Source of the DNA: Streptococcus sp. 68
GTDB lineage: Bacteria; Bacillota; Bacilli; Lactobacillales; Streptococcaceae
Length of the DNA stretch: 35,798 nt
Reading direction: 5' to 3'
Assembly: GCF_013277415.1 (NCBI RefSeq)
Contig: NZ_VMMX01000003.1
Coordinates: forward strand, 39,520-75,317
Made by a program: the position numbers and the translations under genes. Shown one piece after another: positions 8,878-17,920 of the stretch. The notes beneath the pieces were generated by a model. It saw only the letters and a list, made by a program, of their open reading frames with translations. It did no database searches and was not told the DNA's origin. The stretch's first letter is position 1. Every line of letters starts with the position of its first letter.

Positions 8878-9516
8878 ATGGAAGCAATTATCGAGAAAAT
8901 TAAAGAGTATAAAATCATTGTTATCTGTACTGGTCTGGGCTTGCTTGTAGGCGGATTTTTCCTGCTAAAGCCAGCTTCACCAACACCTGTCAAGGAAACG
9001 AATTTGCAGGCAGAAGTTTCAGCGGTTTCCAAGGATTCATCGACTGAAAAGGAAGTGAAGGAAGAACCTGTTGAACAAGATCTAATCACAGTAGATGTGA
9101 AAGGTGCTGTCAAATCACCAGGGATTTATGATTTGCCTGTAGGTAGTCGGGTCAATGATGCTGTTCAGAAGGCAGGTGGTTTGACAGAGCAAGCCGATAG
9201 CAAGTCGCTCAATCTAGCTCAGAAAGTTAGTGATGAGGCTCTTGTTTACGTTCCATCTAAGGGAGAAGAAGTAGCTAGTCAACAGGCAGGTTCTGGAGCG
9301 CCTTCTTCAACAATCAAGGACAAGAAGGTCAATATTAACAAGGCCAGTCTGGAAGAACTCAAGCAGGTCAAAGGCTTGGGAGGAAAACGAGCCCAGGATA
9401 TTATAGACCATCGTGAGACGAATGGCAAATTCAAGTCGGTTGATGAACTTAAGAAGGTCTCTGGCATTGGTGCTAAAACGATAGAAAAGCTAAAAGACTA
9501 TGTTACAGTGGATTAA
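8878..9516 (+). CDS. comEA: Competence DNA-binding protein ComEA (CelA)
   Basis: Membrane-anchored receptor that binds incoming double-stranded DNA and hands it to the ComEC channel. The 212-residue protein has an N-terminal membrane segment (about residues 12-30), a charged linker, an SLBB-type domain (about 60-125, with VDVKGAVKSPGIYDLPVGSR) and a C-terminal pair of helix-hairpin-helix motifs (KVNINKASLEELKQVKGLGG and DELKKVSGIGAKTIEKLKDY). AGAGAGGAG precedes the ATG. It is transcribed from a com-box, and its last 17 nt overlap comEC. Confidence 0.95.
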   Translation: MEAIIEKIKEYKIIVICTGLGLLVGGFFLLKPASPTPVKETNLQAEVSAVSKDSSTEKEVKEEPVEQDLITVDVKGAVKSPGIYDLPVGSRVNDAVQKAGGLTEQADSKSLNLAQKVSDEALVYVPSKGEEVASQQAGSGAPSSTIKDKKVNINKASLEELKQVKGLGGKRAQDIIDHRETNGKFKSVDELKKVSGIGAKTIEKLKDYVTVD

Positions 9517-11749
9517 GAAACTCCCTATTCCCCTAATTTACCTGAGTTTTCTATTGCTTTGGCTTTACTACGCCATTTTCTCAGTGTCCTATCTAGCGCT
9601 GTTGGGCTTCGTTTTTCTGCTAGTTTGTCTCTTTATTCAATTTCCTTGGAAATCAGCAGGCAGAGTTCTAGCGATTTGTGGAGTCTTTGGCTTCTGGTTT
9701 CTGTTTCAAAATTGGCAACAGAGTCAAGCGAGTCAAAACTTAGCGGATTTTGTTGAAAGGGTACGGATTTTGCCTGACACTATTAAGGTCAATGGTGACA
9801 GTCTATCCTTTCGTGGCAAGTCTGACGGACGAATTTTCCAAGTCTATTATAAACTCCAGTCCGAGGAGGAGAAAGAACAATTTCAAGCTTTAACAGCCCT
9901 TCATGACTTAGAACTAGAAGGAAAACTTTCGGAGCCAGAAGGGCAGAGAAATTTTGGTGGCTTTGACTACCAAGCCTATCTGAAGACTCAGGGAATTTAC
10001 CAGACTCTCAATATCAAAAGAATCCAGTCACTTAAACAAGTTCGTAGTTGGGATATAGGTGAAAACCTGTCCAGTTTACGTCGAAAGGCTGTGGTTTGGA
10101 TTAAGACGCACTTTCCAGACCCTATGCGCAATTACATGACGGGGCTTTTGTTAGGGCATCTGGACACAGATTTTGAGGAGATGAATGAGCTTTATTCTAG
10201 TCTAGGAATTATTCATCTTTTTGCATTGTCCGGTATGCAGGTAGGATTTTTCATGGATGGCTTTAAGAAAATACTTTTGCGATTGGGCTTGACTCAAGAA
10301 AAGTTGAAATGGCTGACTTATCCCTTTTCCCTTATCTATGCTGGTCTGACAGGATTTTCAGCATCGGTTATTCGCAGTCTCTTGCAGAAGTTACTGGCTC
10401 AACATGGTGTTAAGGGCTTGGATAATTTTGCCTTGACCGTGCTTGTCCTCTTTATCATCATGCCCAACTTTTTCCTGACTGCAGGAGGAGTTTTGTCCTG
10501 CGCTTACGCTTTTATCTTGACTATGACTAGCAAAGAAGGGGAGGGGCTCAAGGCTGTTGCTAGAGAAAGTCTGGTTATTTCTTTGGGAATATTACCCATT
10601 CTATCCTTCTATTTTGCGGAATTTCAACCTTGGTCCATCCTCTTGACCTTTGTCTTTTCCTTTCTATTTGATTTGGTCTTCTTACCGCTCTTGTCTATCT
10701 TATTTGCCCTTTCCTTTCTCTACCCAGTCATTCAGCTGAATTTTATCTTTGAATGGTTGGAGGGAATGATTCGCTTGGTCTCGCAGATGACAAGTAGACC
10801 TCTGGTCTTTGGACAACCCAATGCATGGCTTTTAATCTTATTGTTAATTTCCTTGGCTTTGGTCTATGATTTGAGGAAAAACATTAAAAGGCTAGCAGTA
10901 TTGAGCTTGTTGATTACAGGACTCTTTTTCTTGACAAAGCATCCACTGGAAAATGAAATTACCATGCTGGATGTTGGGCAGGGGGAAAGTATTTTCCTAC
11001 GGGATGTAACTGGTAAAACCATTCTCATAGATGTAGGTGGCAAGGCAGAATCTGATAAGAAAATCGAGGCTTGGCAAGAAAAGGCGACGACCAGCATTGC
11101 CCAGCGAACCTTGATACCCTATCTTAAAAGTCGAGGAGTGGCCAAGATTGACCAGCTAATTTTGACCAATACAGACAGGGAGCATGTTGGAGATTTGCTG
11201 GAGGTGAGCAAGGCATTCCATGTAGGCGAAATTTTAGTATCAAAAGGCAGTTTGAAGCAGAAGCAATTTGTGGCAGAACTACAGACGACTCAAAGCAAGG
11301 TGCGTAGTGTGACAACGGGAGAGAAGTTGACAATTTTTGGAAGTCAGTTAGAAGTCCTATCTCCAAGGAAAATAGGAGATGGAGATCATGAAGATTCCCT
11401 GGTTTTGTATGGAAAACTCTTGGATAAAAATTTTCTTTTCACAGGAAATTTGGAGGAGAAAGGAGAGAAGGACTTGCTGAAGCATTATCCTGACCTAGAA
11501 GTGGATGTCTTGAAAGCTGGTCAACATGGTAATAAAAAATCATCAAGTTCAGCCTTTCTAGAAAAATTCAAACCAGAGCTTACTCTTATCTCAGTTGGAA
11601 AGAACAATCGAGCGAAACTCCCCCATCAGGAAACCCTGACCCGACTGGAAGCTATAAATAGCAAAGTATATCGAACTGACCAGCAAGGAGCTATACGCTT
11701 TAAAGGGTGGAATAGTTGGAAAATAGAAAGCGTTCGATGGGAAGGATAA
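9500..11749 (+). CDS. comEC: Competence DNA channel protein ComEC (CelB)
   Basis: Polytopic membrane protein that passes single-stranded transforming DNA into the cell. The 749-residue protein has N-terminal membrane helices, a soluble OB-like part (about 90-190), the Competence domain (around LLGHLDTDFEEMNELYSSLG and HLFALSGMQ) with many hydrophobic helices, and a C-terminal metallo-beta-lactamase-like domain from about residue 489. Several metal-ligand positions of that last domain are changed: N557, E561, N650 and Q675. The ATG at 9500 lies inside comEA, so the pair is translationally coupled. Confidence 0.95.
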   Translation: MLQWIKKLPIPLIYLSFLLLWLYYAIFSVSYLALLGFVFLLVCLFIQFPWKSAGRVLAICGVFGFWFLFQNWQQSQASQNLADFVERVRILPDTIKVNGDSLSFRGKSDGRIFQVYYKLQSEEEKEQFQALTALHDLELEGKLSEPEGQRNFGGFDYQAYLKTQGIYQTLNIKRIQSLKQVRSWDIGENLSSLRRKAVVWIKTHFPDPMRNYMTGLLLGHLDTDFEEMNELYSSLGIIHLFALSGMQVGFFMDGFKKILLRLGLTQEKLKWLTYPFSLIYAGLTGFSASVIRSLLQKLLAQHGVKGLDNFALTVLVLFIIMPNFFLTAGGVLSCAYAFILTMTSKEGEGLKAVARESLVISLGILPILSFYFAEFQPWSILLTFVFSFLFDLVFLPLLSILFALSFLYPVIQLNFIFEWLEGMIRLVSQMTSRPLVFGQPNAWLLILLLISLALVYDLRKNIKRLAVLSLLITGLFFLTKHPLENEITMLDVGQGESIFLRDVTGKTILIDVGGKAESDKKIEAWQEKATTSIAQRTLIPYLKSRGVAKIDQLILTNTDREHVGDLLEVSKAFHVGEILVSKGSLKQKQFVAELQTTQSKVRSVTTGEKLTIFGSQLEVLSPRKIGDGDHEDSLVLYGKLLDKNFLFTGNLEEKGEKDLLKHYPDLEVDVLKAGQHGNKKSSSSAFLEKFKPELTLISVGKNNRAKLPHQETLTRLEAINSKVYRTDQQGAIRFKGWNSWKIESVRWEG

Positions 11750-11783
11750 ATACTATATATTAGTAAAATAAACTAAAAATCTG

Positions 11784-11812
11784 TTGCATAATAATGATAA
11801 AAACGATATAAT
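11784..11812 (+). promoter_or_regulatory. Sigma-A promoter for the ABC transporter operon
   Basis: TTGCAT at 11784-11789 and TATAAT at 11807-11812, with a 17-nt spacer. The expected transcript begins near 11819, leaving a leader of about 300 nt before the ATPase gene. Confidence 0.7.
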
Positions 11813-11918
11813 GAAAACGTATTCAATGTTAATGATATAAAACCATTAAAAATTAGTAAAAACCGTTTAATTAGTTAGTTTATGATCTATTGGTCTTTTT
11901 CAGTCTAGTGTATCTGCT

Positions 11919-12107
11919 GTGATAGTGACTAAAAGTTATAGGTATGATTGGAATACCTACTATAAGTCTAGTATGAATTGCCAGAGATATAACTATATTA
12001 ATTCCCTGTTATGGTATCGTTATGACAGCTATTCAGAGTATAAAGTTGGTTCTGGTTTGAATTACAATCGTTATGAGGTACTAAACTACTACAGCGGAAG
12101 CTATTAA
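11919..12107 (+). CDS. Tyrosine-rich small ORF of unknown function
   Basis: A 62-codon open frame starting at GTG 11919, with an internal ATG at 11973. About 15 of 62 residues are tyrosine, in patterns such as SYRYDWNTYY, WYRYDSYSEY and LNYYSGSY. Neither start has a good ribosome site, there is no signal peptide or membrane segment, and I recognise no family. It ends 20 nt before the ATPase gene, inside the leader transcribed from 11819. It could be a real small protein, a leader peptide or a decayed gene. Confidence 0.35.
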   Translation: MIVTKSYRYDWNTYYKSSMNCQRYNYINSLLWYRYDSYSEYKVGSGLNYNRYEVLNYYSGSY

Positions 12108-12127
12108 TCCAAAAAGGAGGGCTAGAT

Positions 12128-12715
12128 ATGTTGCAGCTTACTCATGTGACCTTAAAAACGCGACAAGTCATCTTACAAGATGTTGATTTTACATTTGAAA
12201 AGGGTAGGATTTATGGTATTCTTGCTATAAATGGCTCTGGAAAGACGACACTGTTCCGCGCCATTAGCAATTTAATTCCTATAAGTAGCGGAGATATAGC
12301 AGCCCCTCCTTCTTTGTTTTATTATGAGAGTATTGAATGGCTGGATGAAAACTTAAGTGGGATGGACTACCTTCGCCTCATAAAAAACATCTGGAAGTCA
12401 GGTCTGAACTTGAGGGATGAAATTGATTACTGGGAAATGCCTGACTATATCAGTCTTCCCATCCGCAAGTATTCCTTAGGCATGAAGCAACGTTTGGTGA
12501 TTGCCATGTATTTCCTCAGTCAGGCGAAATGCTGGCTCATGGATGAGATTACAAATGGCTTAGATGAGTATTATCGACAGAAGTTTTTTGATAGGCTGGC
12601 ACAAATCGATAGGCAAGAACAGCTGGTTCTTTTAAGTTCCCACTATAAGGAAGAGTTGCTTGATGTTTGCGATAGAGTAGTAACCATTCATCAGGGGCAA
12701 ATAGAAGAGGTTTAG
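12128..12715 (+). CDS. ABC transporter ATP-binding protein
   Basis: A 195-residue nucleotide-binding subunit, short for the class, as in ABC-2 type exporters. The Walker A region is AINGSGKTT (33-41), where the usual first glycine is alanine. The signature is YSLGMKQRL, the Walker B CWLMDEITNGLDE, and the switch histidine is in SSHYKEE. A strong AAGGAGGG ribosome site lies before the ATG at 12128. The permease follows after 3 nt, so the two make one exporter. The substrate is unknown; lantibiotic-immunity or peptide export types look similar. Confidence 0.92.
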   Translation: MLQLTHVTLKTRQVILQDVDFTFEKGRIYGILAINGSGKTTLFRAISNLIPISSGDIAAPPSLFYYESIEWLDENLSGMDYLRLIKNIWKSGLNLRDEIDYWEMPDYISLPIRKYSLGMKQRLVIAMYFLSQAKCWLMDEITNGLDEYYRQKFFDRLAQIDRQEQLVLLSSHYKEELLDVCDRVVTIHQGQIEEV

Positions 12716-12718
12716 TTT

Positions 12719-13903
12719 ATGAAAGATGTTAGTCTATTTTTATTGAAAAAAGTTTTCAAAAGTCGCTTAAACTGGATTATCTTAGCTTTATTTGTATCTG
12801 GACTCGGTGTTACCTTTTATTTTAATAGTCAGACTGCAAACTCCGTCAGCTTGGAGAGCGAGTTGGAAACCCGTCTTGTAAAAGATGAGAGAGTCATCAA
12901 TGAATATGAAGAGAAACTCTCCCAAATATCTGATACCAACTCGGAGGAATACCAGATTGCTAAAATTAATTTAGAATCGGAAAAAAATCTTTCGACTCAA
13001 AAGAAAGAAATTCTGGCTTTGTTAAGAGAAGGACGCTGGAAAGAAGCCTACTATTTGCAGTGGCAAGATGAGGAAAAGAGTTATGAAATTGTATCGAAGC
13101 AACCGACTTCTAGTTCTGACTTAAAAATGGCGGTTGACCGCCAACGAAAGACTTACCAAGCCCTATATCCCTTGAACATAAAAGCCCACAATTTAGTTTA
13201 TCCGACCCACGGGATTGATCAGATTGTCTGGATTTTAGAGCTTATCATCCCAAGCTTGTTTGTGATTGCTATTATTTTTATGCTAACGCAATTATTTGCA
13301 GAAAGATATCAAAATCATTTGGACACAGCTCACTTATATCCTTTTTCAAAAGTGGCATTTGCCATGTCCTCTCTTGGAGTTGGAGTGGGCTATGTAACTG
13401 TGCTGTTTATCGGAATCAGCGGATTTTCTTTTCTAGTGGGAAGTCTGATAAGTGGTTTTGGACAGTTAGATTATCCCTACCCGATTTATAGCTTAGTGAA
13501 TCAAGAGGTAACTATTGGAAAGATACAAGATGTGTTATTTCCTGGCTTGTTCTTAGCTTTCTTAGCCTTTATCGTCATTGTGGAAGTAGTGTACTTGATT
13601 ACTTACTTTTTCAAGCAAAAAATGCCTGTACTCTTTCTTTCACTCATTGGGATTGTTGGCTTATTGTTTGGCATCCAAACAATTCAGCCTCTTCAAAGGA
13701 TTGCACATCTGATTCCCTTTACTTACTTGCGTTCAGTGGAGATTTTATCTGGAAGATTACCTAAGCAAATTGATAATGTCAATCTAAATTGGGACATGGG
13801 GCTAGTTTTACTTCCTTGCCTGATTATCCTTTTGTTAGTGGGGATTCTATTTATCGAAAGATGGGGAAGTTCACATAAAAAAGAATTTTTTAATAGATCC
13901 TAG
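12719..13903 (+). CDS. ABC-2 type transporter permease
   Basis: A 394-residue membrane protein, partner of the ATPase just upstream. An N-terminal helix (about residues 18-33) is followed by a long extracytoplasmic-like, charged and coiled part (about 40-170). A block of hydrophobic helices then runs to the end, with segments around IIPSLFVIAIIFML, VGYVTVLFIGISGF, LFLAFLAFIVIVEVVY, VLFLSLIGIVGLLFG and LLPCLIILLLVGILF. This is the layout of ABC-2 exporters. A terminator at 13938-13968 closes the operon. No substrate can be assigned. Confidence 0.88.
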   Translation: MKDVSLFLLKKVFKSRLNWIILALFVSGLGVTFYFNSQTANSVSLESELETRLVKDERVINEYEEKLSQISDTNSEEYQIAKINLESEKNLSTQKKEILALLREGRWKEAYYLQWQDEEKSYEIVSKQPTSSSDLKMAVDRQRKTYQALYPLNIKAHNLVYPTHGIDQIVWILELIIPSLFVIAIIFMLTQLFAERYQNHLDTAHLYPFSKVAFAMSSLGVGVGYVTVLFIGISGFSFLVGSLISGFGQLDYPYPIYSLVNQEVTIGKIQDVLFPGLFLAFLAFIVIVEVVYLITYFFKQKMPVLFLSLIGIVGLLFGIQTIQPLQRIAHLIPFTYLRSVEILSGRLPKQIDNVNLNWDMGLVLLPCLIILLLVGILFIERWGSSHKKEFFNRS

Positions 13904-13937
13904 CTTTCCTATAGGGAAAGTAAGGAAAAACTAACAT

Positions 13938-13968
13938 AGAGAGGGAATCAACTTGATTCTCTCTTTTT
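13938..13968 (+). terminator. Terminator after the ABC transporter operon
   Basis: AGAGAGGGAATC (13938-13949) pairs with GATTCTCTCT (13955-13964) with a two-base bulge, followed by T at 13964-13968. Confidence 0.8.
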
Positions 13969-14026
13969 GATTCGAAAACCAAGCCAAAATACAAACACAA
14001 ACTTTTCAAAAAAATAACTTTTTATC

Positions 14027-14055
14027 TTGACAAGGGCTAGAAAACTTGGTATCAT
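14027..14055 (+). promoter_or_regulatory. Promoter of the infC-rpmI-rplT operon
   Basis: TTGACA at 14027-14032 and TATCAT at 14050-14055 are spaced by 17 nt. The -10 also carries a TGG extension. The transcript would begin near 14062 and give a leader of about 158 nt before infC. Confidence 0.75.
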
Positions 14056-14061
14056 ATAAAA

Positions 14062-14219
14062 GTTGAGAAAAGCAGAAGTGAGAGCTTCTCGCCTTGTGAC
14101 ATTAAGTTGCCTGGCCCTACGGATGAAAAGTTTCTAAGAAACGCTATCATAACGTGCGGGCTTGTATATTTACGAGTCCGCTATTGTTTTTCTCTAATAA
14201 AACAAAAGAGGTGAAAACC
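14062..14219 (+). promoter_or_regulatory. L20-type attenuator leader of infC-rpmI-rplT
   Basis: The leader has several hairpins: AGAAG/CTTCT near its start and GTTTC/GAAAC at 14130-14142. It ends in a strong 11-bp stem, GCGGGCTTGTA (14156-14166) with TACGAGTCCGC (14171-14181), followed by a T-rich tract at 14184-14191. That is an intrinsic terminator inside the leader, the arrangement used in Bacilli for autoregulation of this operon by ribosomal protein L20. The L20 site itself is inferred. Confidence 0.75.
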
Positions 14220-14741
14220 ATAGCAAAGCAAGACTTATTCATCAATGATGAGATTCGTGTACGTGAAGTTCGCTTGATTGGTCTTGAAGGAGAACAGCTA
14301 GGCATCAAGCCACTCAGTGAAGCGCAAGCTTTGGCTGATAACGCTAATGTTGACCTAGTATTGATTCAACCCCAAGCCAAACCGCCTGTTGCAAAAATTA
14401 TGGACTACGGTAAGTTCAAATTTGAGTACCAGAAGAAGCAAAAAGAACAACGTAAAAAACAAAGTGTTGTTACTGTGAAAGAAGTTCGTCTAAGTCCAAC
14501 TATTGACAAGGGTGACTTTGATACAAAACTTCGCAATGCACGCAAATTCCTTGAAAAAGGAAATAAAGTTAAGGTATCTATTCGCTTTAAGGGTCGTATG
14601 ATTACCCATAAAGAGATTGGTGCAAAAGTTTTAGCCGAGTTTGCTGAAGCAACTCAAGATATTGCCATCATCGAACAACGTGCTAAAATGGATGGACGTC
14701 AAATGTTCATGCAATTGGCGCCAGCGACTGACAAAAAATAA
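14220..14741 (+). CDS. infC: Translation initiation factor IF-3
   Basis: Binds the 30S subunit, checks the start codon and initiator tRNA, and keeps subunits apart. The reading frame shows the IF3 N-domain ([18 protein letters not shown]), the linker and the C-domain ([39 protein letters not shown]). The likely start is the rare codon ATA at 14220, because AGAGGTG (14207-14213) is spaced 6 nt from it and the protein then has 173 residues. An in-frame GTG at 14154 would read through the attenuator. Rare starts on infC are known from E. coli and Bacillus and allow self-control. Confidence 0.93.
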
Positions 14742-14773
14742 TTGTCAGAAAGTTAAATAAAGGAGAAAAAATC

Positions 14774-14974
14774 ATGCCAAAACAAAAAACACACCGCGCA
14801 TCAGCTAAACGTTTCAAACGTACAGGTTCTGGTGGACTTAAACGTTTCCGTGCTTACACTTCTCACCGTTTCCACGGAAAAACTAAGAAACAACGTCGTC
14901 ATCTTCGTAAAGCATCTATGGTGCATTCAGGAGATTACAAACGTATCAAAGCAATGCTTACTCGCTTGAAATAA
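14774..14974 (+). CDS. rpmI: 50S ribosomal protein L35
   Basis: A 66-residue, strongly basic protein beginning [19 protein letters not shown], the standard bL35 sequence, and ending with [15 protein letters not shown] lies 9 nt before the ATG. It is the middle gene of infC-rpmI-rplT. Confidence 0.97.
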   Translation: MPKQKTHRASAKRFKRTGSGGLKRFRAYTSHRFHGKTKKQRRHLRKASMVHSGDYKRIKAMLTRLK

Positions 14975-15025
14975 TAGCTTGACTGTAAGTAAACAATTCT
15001 AGGAAATATTTGGAGGAAATAAAAC

Positions 15026-15385
15026 ATGGCACGTGTTAAAGGTGGCGTTGTATCACGCAAACGTCGTAAACGTATTCTTAAATTAGCAAAAGGTTACTAT
15101 GGAGCTAAACACATCTTGTTCCGTACTGCAAAAGAACAAGTAATGAACTCTTACTACTATGCATACCGTGACCGTCGTCAGAAAAAACGTGACTTCCGCA
15201 AATTGTGGATCACTCGTATCAACGCGGCAGCTCGTATGAACGGACTTTCATACTCACAATTGATGCATGGTTTGAAATTGGCTGAGATCGAAGTTAACCG
15301 TAAAATGCTTGCTGACTTGGCTGTTAACGATGCAGCAGCTTTCACAGCTCTTGCAGATGCAGCTAAAGCAAAACTTGGTAAATAA
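15026..15385 (+). CDS. rplT: 50S ribosomal protein L20
   Basis: A 119-residue basic protein with the bL20 pattern: a highly charged N-terminal extension ([20 protein letters not shown]), [20 protein letters not shown], and a C-terminal globular part around [12 protein letters not shown]. It assembles early on 23S rRNA and in Bacilli represses its own operon through the leader. GGAGGAAAT precedes the ATG, and a terminator follows at 15394-15424. Confidence 0.97.
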   Translation: MARVKGGVVSRKRRKRILKLAKGYYGAKHILFRTAKEQVMNSYYYAYRDRRQKKRDFRKLWITRINAAARMNGLSYSQLMHGLKLAEIEVNRKMLADLAVNDAAAFTALADAAKAKLGK

Positions 15386-15393
15386 TAACAGAT

Positions 15394-15424
15394 AAGACTG
15401 GAACAGGATTGTCCCAGTCTTTTT
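15394..15424 (+). terminator. Terminator after rplT
   Basis: AAGACTGG (15394-15401) pairs with CCAGTCTT (15414-15421), then T continues to 15424. Confidence 0.85.
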
Positions 15425-15443
15425 AAAAATTAAGGAGAAAAAT

Positions 15444-15824
15444 ATGGCTTCAAAAATGCTACATACTTGCTTGCGAGTAGAAAATCTTGAAAAATCAATT
15501 GCATTCTATCAAGATGCTTTTGGTTTTAAAGAATTGCGTCGCAGAGATTTTCCAGACCATGCCTTCACGATTGTCTATCTAGGACTTGAGGGTGACGACT
15601 ATGAGTTGGAGTTGACTTATAACTACGATCATGGTCCTTATGTGGTTGGAGATGGATTTGCCCATATCGCCCTCAGTACACCCGATCTTGAAGCTCTTCA
15701 TCAAGAGCACAGTGCAAAAGGTTATGAAGTGACTGAGCCAAATGGCCTACCAGGAACTGCACCTAACTATTACTTTGTCAAAGACCCTGATGGCTACAAG
15801 GTCGAAGTCATTCGTGAAAAATAA
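15444..15824 (+). CDS. gloA: Lactoylglutathione lyase (glyoxalase I)
   Basis: Isomerises the methylglyoxal-thiol hemithioacetal, a detoxification step. The 126-residue protein is a single glyoxalase unit of two beta-alpha-beta-beta-beta modules. Likely metal ligands are His7 (LHTCLRV), a Glu in YELELTYN, the His in GFAHIALS and the Glu in YKVEVIRE. AAGGAG lies before the ATG at 15444. It stands between the rplT and gloA terminators, with no clear promoter of its own in the 19-nt gap, so read-through from the ribosomal operon is possible. Confidence 0.93.
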   Translation: MASKMLHTCLRVENLEKSIAFYQDAFGFKELRRRDFPDHAFTIVYLGLEGDDYELELTYNYDHGPYVVGDGFAHIALSTPDLEALHQEHSAKGYEVTEPNGLPGTAPNYYFVKDPDGYKVEVIREK

Positions 15825-15831
15825 TCTCGTG

Positions 15832-15868
15832 AAGTCAAGTAGAATGTTCGTTTTCTACTTGACTTTTT
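15832..15868 (+). terminator. Strong terminator after gloA
   Basis: AAGTCAAGTAGAA (15832-15844) pairs with TTCTACTTGACTT (15853-15865), a 13-bp stem followed by T to 15868. Its 3' arm also holds the -35 of the pyrK promoter. Confidence 0.92.
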
Positions 15869-15887
15869 TTGGTTGAAAGAGTATACT
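15859..15887 (+). promoter_or_regulatory. Promoter of pyrK-pyrDb, -35 inside the gloA terminator
   Basis: TTGACT at 15859-15864 and TATACT at 15882-15887, with a 17-nt spacer. The -35 hexamer is part of the 3' arm of the preceding terminator. The start of transcription is expected near 15894. Confidence 0.8.
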
Positions 15888-15893
15888 AATAAA

Positions 15894-16072
15894 AATTTAA
15901 CCTTTAAGGGGAGTCCAGAGAGACTCACAAGGTGTCAGATAAAAGAATAGTACAATTTTCTAGAGGAGACTTTTTGAGTGTGCTCTCTTCTGTTGTACGA
16001 TTTTAACTGAGGCCTTGCACTAGCAAGGTCTTTTCTTTGTCTGGACCCCTTAAAATTTAAGGAGGAAAAGTC
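15894..16072 (+). promoter_or_regulatory. PyrR-type attenuator leader of pyrK-pyrDb
   Basis: A GAGTC-CAGAGA-GACTC hairpin at 15911-15926, with the AGTCCAGAGAG signature followed by CACAAGG, matches PyrR binding loops of Gram-positive pyrimidine operons. A terminator, AGGCCTTGC (16010-16018) with GCAAGGTCT (16023-16031) and a T-rich tail, follows. The ACAAGG after the first hairpin can pair with CCTTG of the terminator, giving the antiterminator choice. PyrR bound with UMP would favour termination. A long-range match (15903-15919 with 16040-16054) encloses the leader. Confidence 0.85.
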
Positions 16073-17822
<1,750 letters not shown>

Positions 17823-17828
17823 ACTGCA

Positions 17829-17851
17829 ATCAATCTGTTCTTGATTTTTTA
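17829..17851 (+). terminator. Weak terminator after pyrDb
   Basis: AATCAA (17829-17834) pairs with TTGATT (17842-17847), followed by T to 17851. It is a short AU-rich stem, so efficiency is doubtful. Confidence 0.5.
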
Positions 17852-17881
17852 TTAGTTTGTAATGTTCATTATAGAGAATTT

Positions 17882-17890
17882 TGATATAAT
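17882..17890 (+). promoter_or_regulatory. Extended -10 promoter for lytB
   Basis: TGATATAAT at 17882-17890: a perfect TATAAT with the TGN extension and no good -35. It lies 30 nt before the chosen lytB ATG and rules out the in-frame ATG at 17894 as the main start. Confidence 0.7.
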
Positions 17891-17920
17891 GAAATGAGTA
17901 AGAACAGAGGAAGAAAATTA

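Larger units (their letters stand above)
11750..12127 (+). other. Long leader region between comEC and the ABC transporter genes
   Basis: This 378-nt stretch holds a weak inverted repeat TACTA/TAGTA right after comEC, the promoter at 11784-11812, an AT-rich stretch, the tyrosine-rich small ORF and the strong ribosome site AAGGAGGG in front of the ATPase gene. I see no clear terminator after comEC and no tRNA or known riboswitch. Confidence 0.6.

Noticed and set aside
11882..11908. Mini-ORF of eight codons (MIYWSFSV) before the tyrosine-rich ORF
   Set aside because: Too short, with no ribosome site; nothing beyond chance supports it.
14154..14219. GTG at 14154 as an upstream start of infC
   Set aside because: It would translate the attenuator stem, has no ribosome site and adds 22 residues foreign to IF3.
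17894..17920. Upstream ATG for LytB
   Set aside because: It lies only four bases after the -10, before any likely transcript start plus ribosome site, and would disturb the signal peptide.
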